Below, piece after piece: positions 34,661-47,664 of a stretch of DNA of 64,000 nt. Positions within the stretch are counted from its first letter, which is position 1. The number at the start of each line of letters is the position of its first letter. The notes beneath the pieces are model-generated. The model searched no databases. It worked only from the letters and a program-made list of their open reading frames with translations, and had not been told where the DNA came from. The position numbers were made by a program, and so were the translations under genes. The DNA is taken from NCBI GenBank assembly GCA_964034945.1, contig OZ035960.1, forward strand, positions 87,757,848 to 87,821,847, given 5' to 3'. Origin of the DNA: Chrysopilus asiliformis (taxonomy: Eukaryota; Arthropoda; Insecta; Diptera; Rhagionidae).

Positions 34661-36630
34661 AGTCGGACATGGAAATTATTATTTTTATTGGTTTGTAATA
34701 AAAATTCTAGTAGCAAAAGTTAATTTTTCTTTAGAATATTAAATTTTCGATTAAGAATTATATTGATTGGTGTTAGTTTTCATTAAAACCAAACATCTCA
34801 GGATTTATTAAGAGTGTAACTACGTTCATTGGGCAAGGTCACCTTTTTGATCGTTTGTTTTTATATAAAAAGTTATTTCTCAGATTTGAAGATATTTTTC
34901 TCAATTACAGAAATAATCCTCGTAAGGTTAAAAAATGAATAATTAAATTCAAAATGAATGTCTGGGATAAAGGTTGTTACAATTTTTGCTACACAATAAA
35001 AAGAAAGACAAGATTAGAATGGCATTGTGTACAAGTAAAATGGATGTTGGGGTGCATTTTGCATTAGTCATAAGTCAACATCTTGTAAGAGAACCGGAGG
35101 TAAGTATATCTAAAAGATACTTTATGTGTTCTTGCTCATATGCAGTGTCATATGGATAAGCGGTATCTTTCATCATTTTTAACTACTATTATTATTTCTG
35201 TTGTATTCTTTGTTGATATTCATTACAATTACAATCGTAATTTGTTAAAAAAAGATCTGTTTGTGGGGCCATCTGTAAACCGTCCGCATTCACTTGGCAA
35301 AGTTGCATAAAACGCAACAAAAAGAAAAATGCACAAAAAACAAGATACAAAAAATTTCGTAGCCCGACAAAGAAAAACTTCACGCGACGATGAGATTTGG
35401 TGTATCTTTTTGTACGAGATACAAGTATCTCTAATCCCAATGACTCCCGGTCTTCTGGGTGAATTAACCTTGACCCAAATACATTTTTTCCACGGATCTT
35501 ATGCGATAGCTTCCATAACCAGCATTGCGATAAAAACGCTGCGTTGTGACCGGGTAAAGACACTTTTCTTGGGCACCCGAATTATGGCTGGCAAGATTGA
35601 TGTTGCGGATGAATGAAGAGATCAAATTGAATTGAATTGGATCGAAAAACAGTAATGTGCCATAAATTGCTGCTATAAATGTGTAGCCTCTGGTAATTAC
35701 GAAGAGATTTTGATTTGTAGGTAACTTGGATTGTTTCGGCTTGATCTGTCGGCCAATTATTTTCAAATTTAAAAGACACGCAATTAATCTCAGCGAACAT
35801 CGCAAAGGCATTAGTTTATTGCTGATTTTTTGGGTGACTTAATTATCGCACAAGTTCTTCATCATCAACACAAAATGATGCCAGTGTTGTCGTAAGTGCC
35901 AGAGAATTGGCTCGCATAAAATCCACTTTATGTCATAAATCTATGGTAACTTTACAAGCTATATGACTACAAAATTTGGTAGCATTAGGCTCGGTAGTTT
36001 TTGACAGAAATAAAAATATTCCATATGGCCAATAAGCCCTAAAATTTCAAAGTTTCTGAAATATTTTCAAAATGGCTCTTTTGTCCCATCCTTGCTTATA
36101 AAATGATTTCACTGTTTTTCTGACAAGTTTTCTAAAATTTTCTAACCTTACCCTCAAAAATATGTAATTTAAAGTTTTAAAAAGTAGGTAATAGAAAAAT
36201 CATGAGCTATTTTTTCAATGATTCGATCAGAGATTGAGACCAATTCTCATGGAAATTCGTAACCCAAGTTTCATCGGGAGCAGGGTACGGAGAACAATAT
36301 ATATTCGATTAGTTCGTTTGCGAACGATTCTCGCGCAAATTTTATTTTTGATTCATTCGCGAATTTTATTTTATACAATTCAGTTCTCGAATGATTCAAA
36401 TGCAAAAGAATTTTAGTTTCTGGTTGGGAAATAAAAAAATTTCGTCGGTGCATGTCTCAGCTTCCGCCGTCGCTTTCACAGGTGTATGGATATTGAATAC
36501 TACTTCCCTCACATTAGGATTATTATCCGAATATTTGGTGGCGTTTCTTGCTGGTTTTTAGCTAGTTTTCTATAGTTAACCTGTCTATCTGGTTTCTAGC
36601 TACTGTTCTATAAGTTTTTGCGATTTTAAA
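34661..36630. other. Intergenic DNA with a somewhat GC-richer island at 35190-35810
   Basis: At 35190-35810 several frames are open on both strands and base composition is less AT-rich. A minus-strand interval 35587-35469 is bounded by acceptor- and donor-like sites (CTTGCCAG| and CAAG|GTTAAT) and would read QEKCLYPVTTQRFYRNAGYG..., but no partner exon was found. The remainder shows nothing recognisable. Confidence 0.25.
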
Positions 36631-37155
36631 AAACATAACAAAAGCTATAATTTCCAATCTGGCAATTATTGAAAACCCGTATGGTGATATTCGTATACAG
36701 ATTCAAACAGTTGTACCAAAATTCCACTTTGAAGTTAAACTTTCCAATAAGATTTTTTAAAATTTATTCCAATCGGATTTTGATTTATGGGAGTTTTATG
36801 TAGAATCATATCCTAAAAAAACTTTTGTTCTTGCACTTTTTTGATAAGATGTACCGTTTTTGAAATATTCGCAAAAAACGTTTTCGTTCGTATGCGTAAT
36901 CTGCGTAAAATTTCAAATCTTTAGCTTAATCCGTGCGCCCGCAATCCGCGCCACAGACGGACGGACAGATGGATGGACAGACGGACAGATGGACAGACGG
37001 ACAGACGGACAGACGGACGGACATGCAAAAATTAATTATTTTTTGTCATTCTAAACACACTGGTGTAATTCATTTTTGTGTGTGATGACGGGATCTTGGC
37101 GTTACAAACGGTAAGGCAAAGTTAATATACCCTTTGGTTTCACCATACGGGTATA
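36631..37155 (-). repeat. Family A repeat, copy 5
   Basis: Reverse-complement copy with the standard ends (AAACATAACAAAAGCTATAA and ACCATACGGGTATA). A deletion removed most of the segment between CGTTCGTATG and the array: the usual GGTACCCCC/CCATTTTTGC/CGCATTTTACG block is missing near 36895. Array about 36955-37022. Confidence 0.8.
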
Positions 37156-40100
37156 ATTATTGCCACAACATACGGGTTATAACATGTTTTTAGGTCATGT
37201 AGGTTACTCACAATAGGCTATAGATGACTTTAATATTAGCTGTATTTTTTTAATGATCCGATTAATAATAGATCTACAAAAAAACGTAAGCGTAGGATTT
37301 TATTGTGGGTTTAAATTTGTTTTTAGGCTATGTTGTCACATATGTGGTGGCAATAAATTTAAAAATCGCAAAACCCATGTAATTATCAGGTAGAATAGGA
37401 ATAGCTTTTTTTTCTCGCCGCTAGGTTTTTTCCGTTTTAGGATAATAACCCTAATGCGATGGAAATAGTATTCTATATCCGTACACCTATGAAACCAAAG
37501 ACGCAAGCAAATCAGATCATGATTCCGGAACTCTGATCGCATCATTTAAAATATACAGCTATTTTTGATACAAAAATTTACCAGGTAAGGATAAAATTAA
37601 ATGAAAAATTGATAAATGATCGATGAAAATCAAATGAAAACACTTTTCCATTTTCATTTTTTCATGGAACGCGAATCGATCCCTTGAATACTTTTCCTAG
37701 CCCTCTAGTTGGATGACTATATTGTATTGCTGAGTTAAATTGTAGAAGAGGGAACTCTTGAACTGTTTTAATCTCAAAAAAAAAATTTAATATTAATTGC
37801 CGGTTAAAGATTTAGTATTTGAACACAAATTTGATGAATATTATTATTTAACATCGATAACACTAATCGAATTTGACCCGAAAGGCCGTTTACATGTCTT
37901 CCTTTAGTAAACAAAAAACCAAAATTATACTGTGATCGTGTAGATTGTTTTTACATTTATAGCATTGCTTTTTTCAATGATAATATATTATCTTGCATTA
38001 TTCTTCAACAACGAAAACTTTTGTCTGAATGAATCTATTTGGAATTGCGAGATTATGGGGTTTTCGTGATACGCAGCCTAACATAACGCAAGAACATCAA
38101 AATTTCGATGCTTGAATACGACCCCAAACCGAAGCACTGGACTCTGCATCAGATCAAGGAGTAATTTATAATTACTTGATTGGTATCCATGTAAAACCAT
38201 CAAAAATATCTGCGAAAACCGAAGATCAAGTAATCAGCAAACAATCAGCAAAAAACCGAAAGACACACGCAAAAAATAGTATGATTGATTGCAAGGAGTT
38301 TACCGAAGAGGCCGCACCAAGTGACGTGCAATTAAATTTACTTGCCCATCTTTACCGTTTGATGGTATATCTGGTAATCACATCTTACTATATCTGAAGA
38401 TCGTGGATTATGCGATCAGTGATCTTTCTAGGTTCAACTGCAGCAACAGTTGCTGTTTGATTTGAGAAACGCCCTACCGCTTCGAGATTTACAAGATTTA
38501 CTGATCTTGTGGTGATCTTGTGGTCTTAGAGGTGAATTTGGAGTAAAGTTGGTGATTTGAATTTGTATTTGATGATCACTTTTTGGTGATCATTTTTACG
38601 AGATCAATTGAGATGTTGAGCAATAAATGGTGGGCTGGGTTCGCTCTTTTACGGGTTATGGCAATATTTTCACCTTGACGTTATTGTTTACTATTCTACA
38701 AATCAAACACTGTTTTTTCTTTACTTTTTTTTCGTTCTGCACATTTCTAGAAAATTGAAGATTTTACAATCTAAACGGTTGGAAGTCTGTTAGTAGTTGA
38801 GGCTTTTGGCTATAGGTGGACTATTAACAGTCTTAAGTCAAGATTACACCTTCTGGGGACATTTCTTTTGCGATGCAGAATGGAAGGACATTTCAAGTAA
38901 ATTTTCTTCTCCTCATCACACTATAAGTAATAAATGCTCAAAATTTGAATTTGAATTATTTCGGTTAATTATAGTTTGATGCACTGTTCGGTCCAAGTGG
39001 CACATGAACGAACAGAGTTCAACGTAGCTTTATTAATTTGGATTTTGATTTATTGCAAGTTAAATTGGATCTATCTTGAGTGAAGAGTTCTTCTAGCCAG
39101 AAGCGGCAATAAAATAAGAAAATTAAATGATTTTCATTATAAAAATTGTGTAATTATAGTTGTCAAGTTCAAGTATGGTTCATAAATTTAATTAAATTTC
39201 GGTAAAGTTAAATCAGTGCTGGGTTTTGGAGAATTCACGATTAAATTTTAAACGTGAATTTGTTTGGTGATTTATGCAGAGTTGGAATGCAATAAAAAAA
39301 AAAACGATAAAAATGTTTCTCTTTTGAAAACATGGGGATTTCCAAACGCATTTTAATTGTACTTGAGATTGAAAAAATGTTCCACAATGAGGAAACGTAG
39401 CTGGATTTCCTGATAAAATAATTAAAAAGTATTTTTTGTTGTAAATTAGGATATTAGAAATTAAAATACGGAAATTTCTTGGGAAAATTAAAATGTTGTT
39501 TTGATTTTTTTAAACATGTAATTATTGTTAAACAAATATTTTAGTGATGCCTAAAAAGAATGGTTATTTAATTATTTCGATTAAATTTTAAACAAATTAA
39601 GCTGTTTCTGGTTTAAACATTAAATTGTAGGTTTGTAATTTATAACATTAGATAAAATTTAGCTGGGATCCGTAATTTTCCGTAATTTTCTCTGTTTTGG
39701 AAGAAAAAGGTTTAAAATGTTGCATGAATTCAATGAAAATTGAAAATCTATATGAGAAAAACTTTTTATTTCTAGTACAAACCCAAAAACAAAAATAAAT
39801 CCGATGAATGGAAATTATCCTTAACTCTTTCACTTAATGAAATCAGTGCCTTAGTCAACAAAAAAAAACTATATTCCTAAAATTTGTTTGGGACGCATTG
39901 ACCTCTGTACAAAAACTGGTCCTCTCCATTTTTTGGTGAAAATGAGTTATGCAAGAATAAACGAATCTGTTTGGCTGAAAACCCCGGACTTGTTGGAGGC
40001 CTGTGTAAGAAGATATTACGGCAGAAAGCATTGTTTTTCATATTTTGATGCAGCATTTTTTTACATTTAATTTTTAATTTTTTTTCTGGGAGTTTTGTCT

Positions 40101-41199
40101 TGTTAAATTGAATATATTAACACTCTAACTGCCACGACAGTTTTAAGCCTTTTTCGAATATTTAGTTGTCAGTCAAAAAGGCACTAAGAGAAAAAAAATT
40201 GAAACAAAAATATTCCTAAATGTTATTTTATTACCATAAAATGTTTGCAACTACAAAAAATCGTTGCGGTTGCAGCGAACACTTTAATAAATTTCATTCT
40301 GGCCGTTGTGTACAATTAGGTGTCAGGTCTTTTTGACTGTTAAACATATTTTGGACTGTATTTGATTATCATTAATGTATTTTGAAAACCGCTGATGTAC
40401 TCTTGGGTGCAAGAAACAGCCATCTCCAAAATTTAAAATGTCTATAACTTTTTCTAAATGTCTATAACTAAAAAATCTTTATTTGAAATTAAAATGATGT
40501 AAGTACACATGTTTGATTTAAATTGTACTTTGTAAATTTTGGCGTAGACCAAAAATCTCATGATAACACAATATGTTTTTGTCTCTCCTGAAAAATTTCA
40601 AAAAGTGGAGATGACCGGTTTTTGCACCCAGATGTTCAATTGTAGTAAAAGCATTAAATAAACAAAATTTCTTTTAACCAAATTTGTGATTTCAGTATGG
40701 CAAATATTTTGATTAGCGGACAACACTCCTCATAACCAGACCAAACATTGGAACAGTAAGTGTCGGTTTCTGGCAGTTTTCGCATGTATAACCCTCATGT
40801 CATTATGTCACTAAAGTATAATTTACAACCCTCATCCATTTTGCAAGCGCATCAAATAGCAGGGGAATTTTGAGTCACCGCATGAAAAGTTTACAGCAAC
40901 GTTTACACCCTAAACGAGATTTTACTAGGAGCCCCGTAAAAAGGAAACCACGATGAAGTACAGTAAGTTTTACTGTTCTCCTTCAGTAAATAAAGTTCAG
41001 TGTTCCTCCCAGTAAATATCGGATTGTATTCCCAGTCAAATTCTCATACTGGAGAGAACTAGAATAACAGTAATTTTTACTGAGAATCCGAGTAAAATTT
41101 ACTGGGACCTTAGTAAAATCTTAAAAACCTCTCACATGCTTTTTGAAAATTTTGAAGCATTTGAATGGTTTTGGTAACAGTTTTTTTAATTTTTTTTTA
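37156..41199. other. Intergenic DNA, no gene seen
   Basis: AT-rich throughout. TTAACACTCTAACTGCCACG at 40119-40138 resembles one end of a piggyBac-type MITE, but no matching right end was found. TTTACTG/CAGTAAA words cluster at 40960-41120 without clear inverted structure. Open frames at 38176, 38797 and 39888 do not look coding. Confidence 0.35.
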
Positions 41200-41230
41200 T
41201 AGTTTCAGCGAGAGCTTAGGGAAAAACATT

Positions 41231-41735
41231 TTAATGTCGAAGCACAGCTGAGGATGGTCGGAAGAACGAAAGGAGATGTCGGTTTATGTTCTCCTTGAAC
41301 TTCTGGAGGTTATAAATCGGTCCAAAGTCTTGTCGTTCACGGAATGAAGGAACTCCTAAGGGAGGGTTAAGGAAGAAATCGTGAGCACGTGCAGCTGCAC
41401 GGGAGAGTCTAGGGAAAGCATACCGTGGAGGAATAAGTTGGGAAATTTCAATGGAACATTTCCCATGGAAATGTCTATAGAATAAGCTGAGTATCCCAAC
41501 AGAGCGACGATGCTCGAGAGACGGTAATAAATCTGTCAAAGACTTTTATCCAATCAGTCGGATCGCACGTTTTTGAATTCGGTCCAGCAGTTGCAGGACA
41601 GATTTTGGTGCTCCAGTCCAAATGTGCGAATTATACTCAAATCTCGGTCGAATGTAAGGTCTTGTAGATGCTGAGCACGTCGATTGGTGCGAAATATTTT
41701 TTGCAGCGTCTCAGAAAGCCTAGACACTGTGAAAT
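41231..41735 (-). pseudogene. 3' end of a non-LTR retrotransposon (LINE) reverse transcriptase ORF
   Basis: Read leftwards from about 41735 in shifting frames: KKYFAPIDVLSIYKTL, then RFEYNSHIWTGAPKSVLQ, LLDRIQKRAIRLIG, then LPSLEHRRSVGILSLFYRHF, HGKCSIEISQLIPP and a final FGPIYNLQKFKENINRHLL. This series (RPRFEY..VW, LDRIQKRAIRLI, LEHRR.V..L.LFYR.F.G.CS.EL, and F+xx(V/I)N..L) is the typical tail downstream of the reverse transcriptase domain in Jockey/CR1-like insect LINEs. At least two frameshifts are needed, so it is dead. The upstream catalytic part is absent: the insertion was 5'-truncated. Confidence 0.65.
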
Positions 41736-41948
41736 AAAATTAATTTTTATTTGTTATTAAACATTTTTTTGTTGTTATTAATAATTTATTTTACATGGTT
41801 TAAAAATTGTGTATTGAATAATCTCTTATCACTGTCAAGGCTAGAACGCGAGGCATCAGCGTTTGTAATCACTTCACTTACCGTTAGACCATGAAAGCCA
41901 ATTGAGAAATGGATTCCAGACGTGAAGGATCTTCCCTCTTTCAACCAG

Positions 41949-42114
41949 TCTCACACTAACGATTGCGATTCCGACTGAAGCTTCTCGACTAATGGGATCA
42001 AAGCTTTCAATGATAGGGACATGGAAGCTTTGATCTCATTGGTCGAGGAAGCTCAATCGTAATTGCAATCGTAATCGTAATCGCAATCATAATTGGAATC
42101 GTCAGTCTGAATTG
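41949..42114. mobile_element. Short foldback MITE with CGATTNC repeats
   Basis: The left arm (ACGATTGCGATTCCGACTGA, AGCTTCTCGACTAATGGGAT, CAAAGCTTTC) is mirrored by the right arm (GAAGCTTTGATCTCATTGGT, CGAGGAAGCTCAATCG, AATCGTCAGTCTGAATTGGG). The right arm has an expanded hexamer array AATCGTAATTGCAATCGTAA. No coding content. Confidence 0.55.
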
Positions 42115-44276
42115 GGTTTTAGCCAGGTAAGCGCAAGCGTGCCATCGTAGGTGGTTGTGCTCAGGGACAATCCCCGGAGATCTTGTTTTGTTCCCCAAAC
42201 AAAGGACACGTAACATGTTTTATTTGTACAATAGAGATTTTTGCTTCGAAAAATTTTTACTTCCGACGTAAAAAATAATTTTTTTCTTAATTCTTATATA
42301 AAGTTTTACGTGTGATTTACTGCCAAAATAAGATTAATAAAGCTTCAGGTGGTAGCAAAAATTTATCAAACGAAGTGAAAATAGGAAAACTCTTGAAAAA
42401 CGGCAAATATCCATATTTGTTAAAAATTTATTGAAAGAAGAATGGAAATAAACTCCATTGTTTATGAAAAATGATTTATTTCTCTTGAAGAAATGGACAT
42501 AAACTTCTCTTGAAGAAATGAAGATATTCTTGAAGAAATATAATATTAATTCATTATTTAATTTTTTGCAATTTTTTTAAAATGTTTTTAAATTTTTAAA
42601 ATGTCATCAAATTATCGCGTCAGATTCTCATAGAATGTTAGATCCTTGACATGTGAAACGATCGTCATCAATGATGTGTTCGTATTACAATTAAGGTTAA
42701 AAGTTAATTACTTTATGCTTTATGTCTGCCTACTATTATTAACAATATACTTGTATGAAGACGATACACATAGATGTGGATTCACTTGAAGCGGTACGGC
42801 GGTTTTGTTCAATATGATGATCATTAGCAAGGTATAAAAATAAGTGATTGATTTATATTTCTAAAGTGTTTCTCATAAAACAGTGTCTTCTTAGATGATC
42901 TATAGTCAAGGTCGTTGTGAAGTCGAAGTAATTTCCTTGATGCTAAAACATCTAATTATTTACATATCCAACTTATAATTACACATGCGTAATGAATCCT
43001 GTAATAGGTGTGGAAATTGTGTGAATCATCAATCTTAAAAATTATTTAGATCACTAAAGGCATTTTAAAACATGTAATTTTAGGGACGTGATGAGTTTAG
43101 TCGTTAAAAACTAATAGATGTGATTAAATTTGTGTAGCAAAGGTTAGTAATTTTATGTGCCTTGATGATAATAGTCTGTAATTAATAAAAATAAACAAAG
43201 ATGACAGAGGCTATGGTGTTTTGGATTTTTCCAATAACAATTTTTGTTTAAATCTATTTTAAAACTTGGAAAAATTACGAAAAATGTCTTTAAAAATTTG
43301 AATATTATTTTTACGAGGAAAAACGATTAAAAAAATATAAAATGGAACGTTTGTATGCCCGAACTTGGATCGAAAACCATTCAACAAATTTTGTTGCGGG
43401 TTTTCCGGCATGCAATTTAGCCATCTGTGAAAATTATGTGGTATTTTTGGTGGTCTCCACCACATTTTAAAATCTGTTCCGTTCTTTACTTTCCAATTTC
43501 CCCTTTTTTTGTAACATTTTATTGTGTTACGCAGGAACACATTAACTATTTATTTGTCAAAAAATCGGCTTCCTTCTGACCCTCTTTTATTAACTTCTAA
43601 GCCGCTAAATGAACTTTTATACGGGTTTCACGGGACCTCATAAGGAAAATCTCCCTTACTCACACCAGTCCCTCCCGCATAATGCAAACCCCTTCTCCTG
43701 CTATCTCCTAAACTATCGTATGGATATTAATACGGTTTTCACTATTAGGGAGGTCATCCATTAAGAAAAGTTTATGCTTCCTTGTAAATTTTTCTTTTGA
43801 TACCTCAGCCTAAAATGAATCCTCTATCCAACCAAATCTACCATTTTCAAAAATTTGACATAAAATTTTACGTTAAGTTAAACACTTTAAAACAGAATTT
43901 TGTGAAAAATCAAGAAATTTACAGTAGTACAGTAGCTAAAGAAGAAAAAAAATGTTCTTGGGTGCTGTGTATTAGAAATAAAAGCGAGATAAATCTTTAT
44001 TTTGTTATATTTTTTATGCTTTTATGCTCGATTTCTTAATTGCGTTTGCACCCGGGGAATACGACAATTTTGGTCCTCCAATATTTTTTTTTAAACTTTT
44101 TTGTTTAAAAAGAACATTAGAAATCATTTGTTGTACTTGATGTTAACAATTATTCAGACAATGTTCCATAACCAGAGTCAATGACGAATTGTTTGCGTAG
44201 TGTTTTCCCAGATGTATTTACAAATGCGAAACCTTGTCTTATGCAGCAGATGCGGTTTCATCCAACGTCCAGCCAA
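42115..44276. other. Intergenic DNA, no gene seen
   Basis: Mostly AT-rich. A more mixed-composition stretch at 43600-43760 carries no recognised motif. Confidence 0.35.
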
Positions 44277-44622
44277 TTATGTAAACATTGCTCCAACTTG
44301 AATGCGTGCTAAGCACAAGAAGACAGAAAATTGCGTAATCCGATCATCGCAATGAATCATTTGGCAAACAGTCCAGAGCATCACCAAAGTCTCGGCCGAC
44401 CGTATGCAAATTTCTCAAAGTGGTGGCTTTGATAGTAGCCACCAATAATGGTGTTGCGTTACCTGGAGGTAAAGTACAGTTTACTGTTTGCAAGGTAGAC
44501 GTGTTTCTTGGACTGCAGTCGCAACATGTGGACACATAGTTGGGGACAAGATCAGCAGCGTCGTCGTATCCATCCAGCCTGCATTTCATTTGATAATGAA
44601 CTTGGTATGAGTATAGCGAAGA
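44277..44622 (-). CDS. Candidate partial gene: cysteine-rich exon, possibly followed by a short terminal exon
   Basis: The minus-strand interval 44622-44463 (160 nt) is open in one frame. It is preceded by a branch-point/acceptor-like CTGCTAACTTTAG and followed by CCTCCAG|GTAACG. It reads ...SYQVHYQMKCRLDGYDD..., LVPNYVSTCCDCSPRNTSTL and QTVNCT. The CC-C-P-x(3-4)-L/T-x-TVxC arrangement resembles half of a C-terminal cystine-knot domain, but the match is loose. A phase-compatible acceptor (TCTTCTTGTGCTTAG|CA) at 44308 would add ARIQVGAMFT and a TAA at 44279-44277 after a 154-nt intron. No upstream exon or start was found. It may be part of a secreted-protein gene, or chance. Confidence 0.3.
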
Positions 44623-44639
44623 CTAAAGTTAGCAGTGGC

Positions 44640-46220
44640 CACGATGGAATTTATGGTAACTTCACAAAAGTCTCATGAAGTTGGCGATTAGTGGTTCGTC
44701 GATAATCATGAGAGAGAAGGCGCTCACTATCCGATTGCCTCAGTGAGATATGGTCCCTGGTCGCGGATTAGTTGTAAACGAAGAATTTAACGATAAATGC
44801 AGTGATAAGATTGATTTCATAATGGGACATTGAAACTGAGTATGTTTTATGTTTGATTGTCAACTGATTAATTTCTGTGATACGGTAGAATAGTTTAAGG
44901 TTAACAAAGAATTTATTTCTAGAATTTCGGATTATTTCTATTCAAATGACAGATTCTTTTAGATGAAAAGGTTTTTCTATTGTTTTGCGTTTAAAGTATT
45001 GGAACCCTAATCAAATTTAACAAGCGATTTTCAAGGTTTTTGATTGATAAAATTTTATGTTAAGAGTGTTCACTTGTACCTCGAAAGATTGCTGTTGACC
45101 TAAATGAAGGAATATTTTTCTTAACTCCTTCTGAAAATACTTGAAATAGCTGCGTAACTAGAGGATACAGGGCCACACAATGCAGGAGAATTGAGATTGT
45201 GAAAAGGTTGGGACATCCATCAAGATTTTGATGAATATTTCGTTTAGATTTTAATGAGCATGAAAAGGCTAACGGGTCTATTGTGGAAACAGTAGCAAAA
45301 TCACTCTAAAAAATCGGAAGTAAAAAACGAACGAGGTTAAAGAGGGTGGTTAAAGAAATAAATAGCCTAAAATATCTCCTAACAGATCTAAAATTTCAAT
45401 GTTTTCTGTTTTTAAAATTTTAGTGATAAAGAGCTCCCTATTTGATATGAGAGCAAAATTTCCAAGAACTTTCATAATTAAGTAGGATGAGAATACTCAT
45501 TTTGTATCAATTTGGCACAATATGAGTAATGATAAGAGGAGACTGAGGAGGGTTGGCTGCAACGAAACTAAAAATAAAATGTAAAATATATAAAAACGAA
45601 ATCATGAAATTAAATCTAGAAAAGTTTTCAAAATAAAGGCGAAATCCCAGCAAAGAGTAATTCAGTTTTTTATATTCATCCACGCTTCATATACAAATTT
45701 AACTGAAATTTTGAAAATACATACATTTTTAAAGAAAATTATAAATACAGAATCCCTTAGCCAAAAAACAGCATGGACATTTTAAAAAAATATAGCGAAA
45801 AAATCTATAACATTTACCGTGATGCAGGAAATTTTCGGGAAAGCCCACAGAAACCCTTTTAACGATTTTCATTTTTCTTTTTGTTGAATTTCGAATCTAA
45901 TTCACCTAAAGACTCGAAAGTCTGGTCTATAACGGTACCTGAGATGTAGGGAAATGTCGTTATTTTTCAAAAAGTCAGTGATTTTGAAAATTCGCAGCTA
46001 GTAATTGCTTAGTCCGACCCCTCAAAAAATAGCGATGAAAATTGTCCCTATTCTATCCTCTTTGGTTGATAACTAAAACTCCAATATTTTTATGGTAAAT
46101 AAATTAGCTTTTTGAAACGTGGAAGATAAAATTCATTCTGAGTTTTTTTTTAGACGGCAGATATACAGGGTGGGTGCATCACTGCTTGTTCCCAAATAGC
46201 ATTTTAAGCATTCGTCTTTA
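44640..46220. other. Intergenic DNA, no gene seen
   Basis: Nothing recognised apart from the possible upstream flank of the cysteine-rich exon. AT-rich, with no inverted repeats noticed. Confidence 0.35.
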
Positions 46221-46735
46221 TTCATACACTAGAATTTGGACCCGGCTTCGCCCGGCTAAAAGCGTGAACAGAAAAAAACTTAGGAAAACTAAATTCAGTT
46301 GGTTAAAAATTAGGTGCCTGCATGCCGTTCGTTAGCTTTTTCTCTTCGGAAAATGATTAACAAACTAACAAAAAATTCCAGCACTTGCATTCGGTATTAC
46401 TTTACCCCTCTCCGCTTACCCCGCACCTCTCGGGCTACTTTTTAATAGGTCTATGTTGGGGCTGTACCCCCGACGAACATCTATGCCAAATTTCAGGCCA
46501 ATCGGTTCAGTAGTTTCCCCGCGAAAGGGTAACATAGAGGAAGAGCTAAGTTTCGAGATCACTTTACCCCCTCCCCTTACTCCCCCCACCCCTCGCGCTA
46601 CTTTTACGTATGCCTATGTTGGAACCAGAACTACCACAGACACTCATGCCAAATTTCAAGTCAATCGGTTCAGCCGTTTTTGCGTGAAAGAGGAACAGAC
46701 AGACACCAACTCATTTTTATATATTAGTATGATTT
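46221..46735 (+). repeat. Family C repeat (GACCCGGCTTCGCCCGG head, ATTAGTAT tail)
   Basis: Head ACTAGAATTTGGACCCGGCT with TCGCCCGGCTAAAAG. The body repeats the module ATGCCAAATTTCAgGcCAAT CGGTTCAG twice (46482-46508 and 46648-46676). The tail is TTTTTGCGTGAAAGAGGAAC, AGACAGACACC and TATATATTAGTAT. This layout is familiar from very common arthropod interspersed repeats. A head-only relative lies at 58800-58865. Confidence 0.6.
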
Positions 46736-46739
46736 CGTC

Positions 46740-47660
46740 ACCATGCAAATCGAGGTGATAAGCGATTTTTGTAGCGGGCACATCGCCGTTATGCGAAATG
46801 GGGGGCATTGCATCATCACACAAATTTTCGAGCGAAGTTTTCTTTCTCCCTCGAATGCTTACATAGCTTACCGACCGAACAGAGATGAACCAATAAAAAC
46901 GTAAACAGACCGCGAAAAAGAAAAATCTAATGGCAATAAATTAATGGAAACTTTTATTTTATAATCGACTTTTCCTCCGATTGCATGCCATGGTTTTAGT
47001 TGCAACTAACATTTTTTGACAATATTGAATCTAAGATTTAAAGATTATCAAATTAAAAAAAAAATTCGTTTGATTTTGTTTTGCCGGTCAATTTTTTTTG
47101 CAATGCCAATCAAATTGTGCTGTTTGAGCAATGTCTGGTATGCACTTTTTATGCAATTTCCTTCAGTTATTAGCATGAAAACAGAAATTAATTTTCGAAG
47201 CAAAATCGTTTGAATCAAATGCCAATGGGGAATATGGCGGCTGAAGGCATCAACTTTTTTTTTGTTTTGTTTGTAACGGGGGGCTTTGAGGTAACTCTAG
47301 CGCTAACCGTGTCGTACCCTGTTTCCATTACACTCTCTTTCAAAGTCAAACTGACATTCAGATTCCACGGCTAATCCTTATATCGAGCCGACAACCGTCA
47401 AATGCCGCTGTATCGCGGCAGGATTTTCATGAAGCGAATATTGACCCAAAGACGACCCGTCGATCACCAATTTCCCCACTAAAGCAATTGTGGTTTTGCA
47501 GACGCATTATTAATCAGTACGTCGTGCTCGTCACTTCTTACGCTTCTTGTACGCAGATGTGAATTATATGTAGGTCTAGCCCCGATTCCGTAAATTGCTG
47601 CCTTTTTAAGTCGCAAACAACAAACCTCATGTGCCAGTATTTTTCGATGCTTTTGGATTG
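46740..47660. other. Intergenic DNA, no gene seen
   Basis: Short open frames only. 47280-47660 is less AT-rich and a minus-strand frame (47664-47479) is open for 61 codons, but it has no recognisable motif and no supporting splice signals. Confidence 0.3.
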
Positions 47661-47664
47661 TCAT

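Noticed and set aside
35469..35587. Minus-strand exon-like interval with acceptor and donor consensus
   Set aside because: No partner exon, start or recognised motif; such intervals occur by chance at this frequency.
41949..42114. tRNA-like or structural RNA hairpin
   Set aside because: The arms pair along the whole length as in a foldback element, and there are no A/B box or cloverleaf features.
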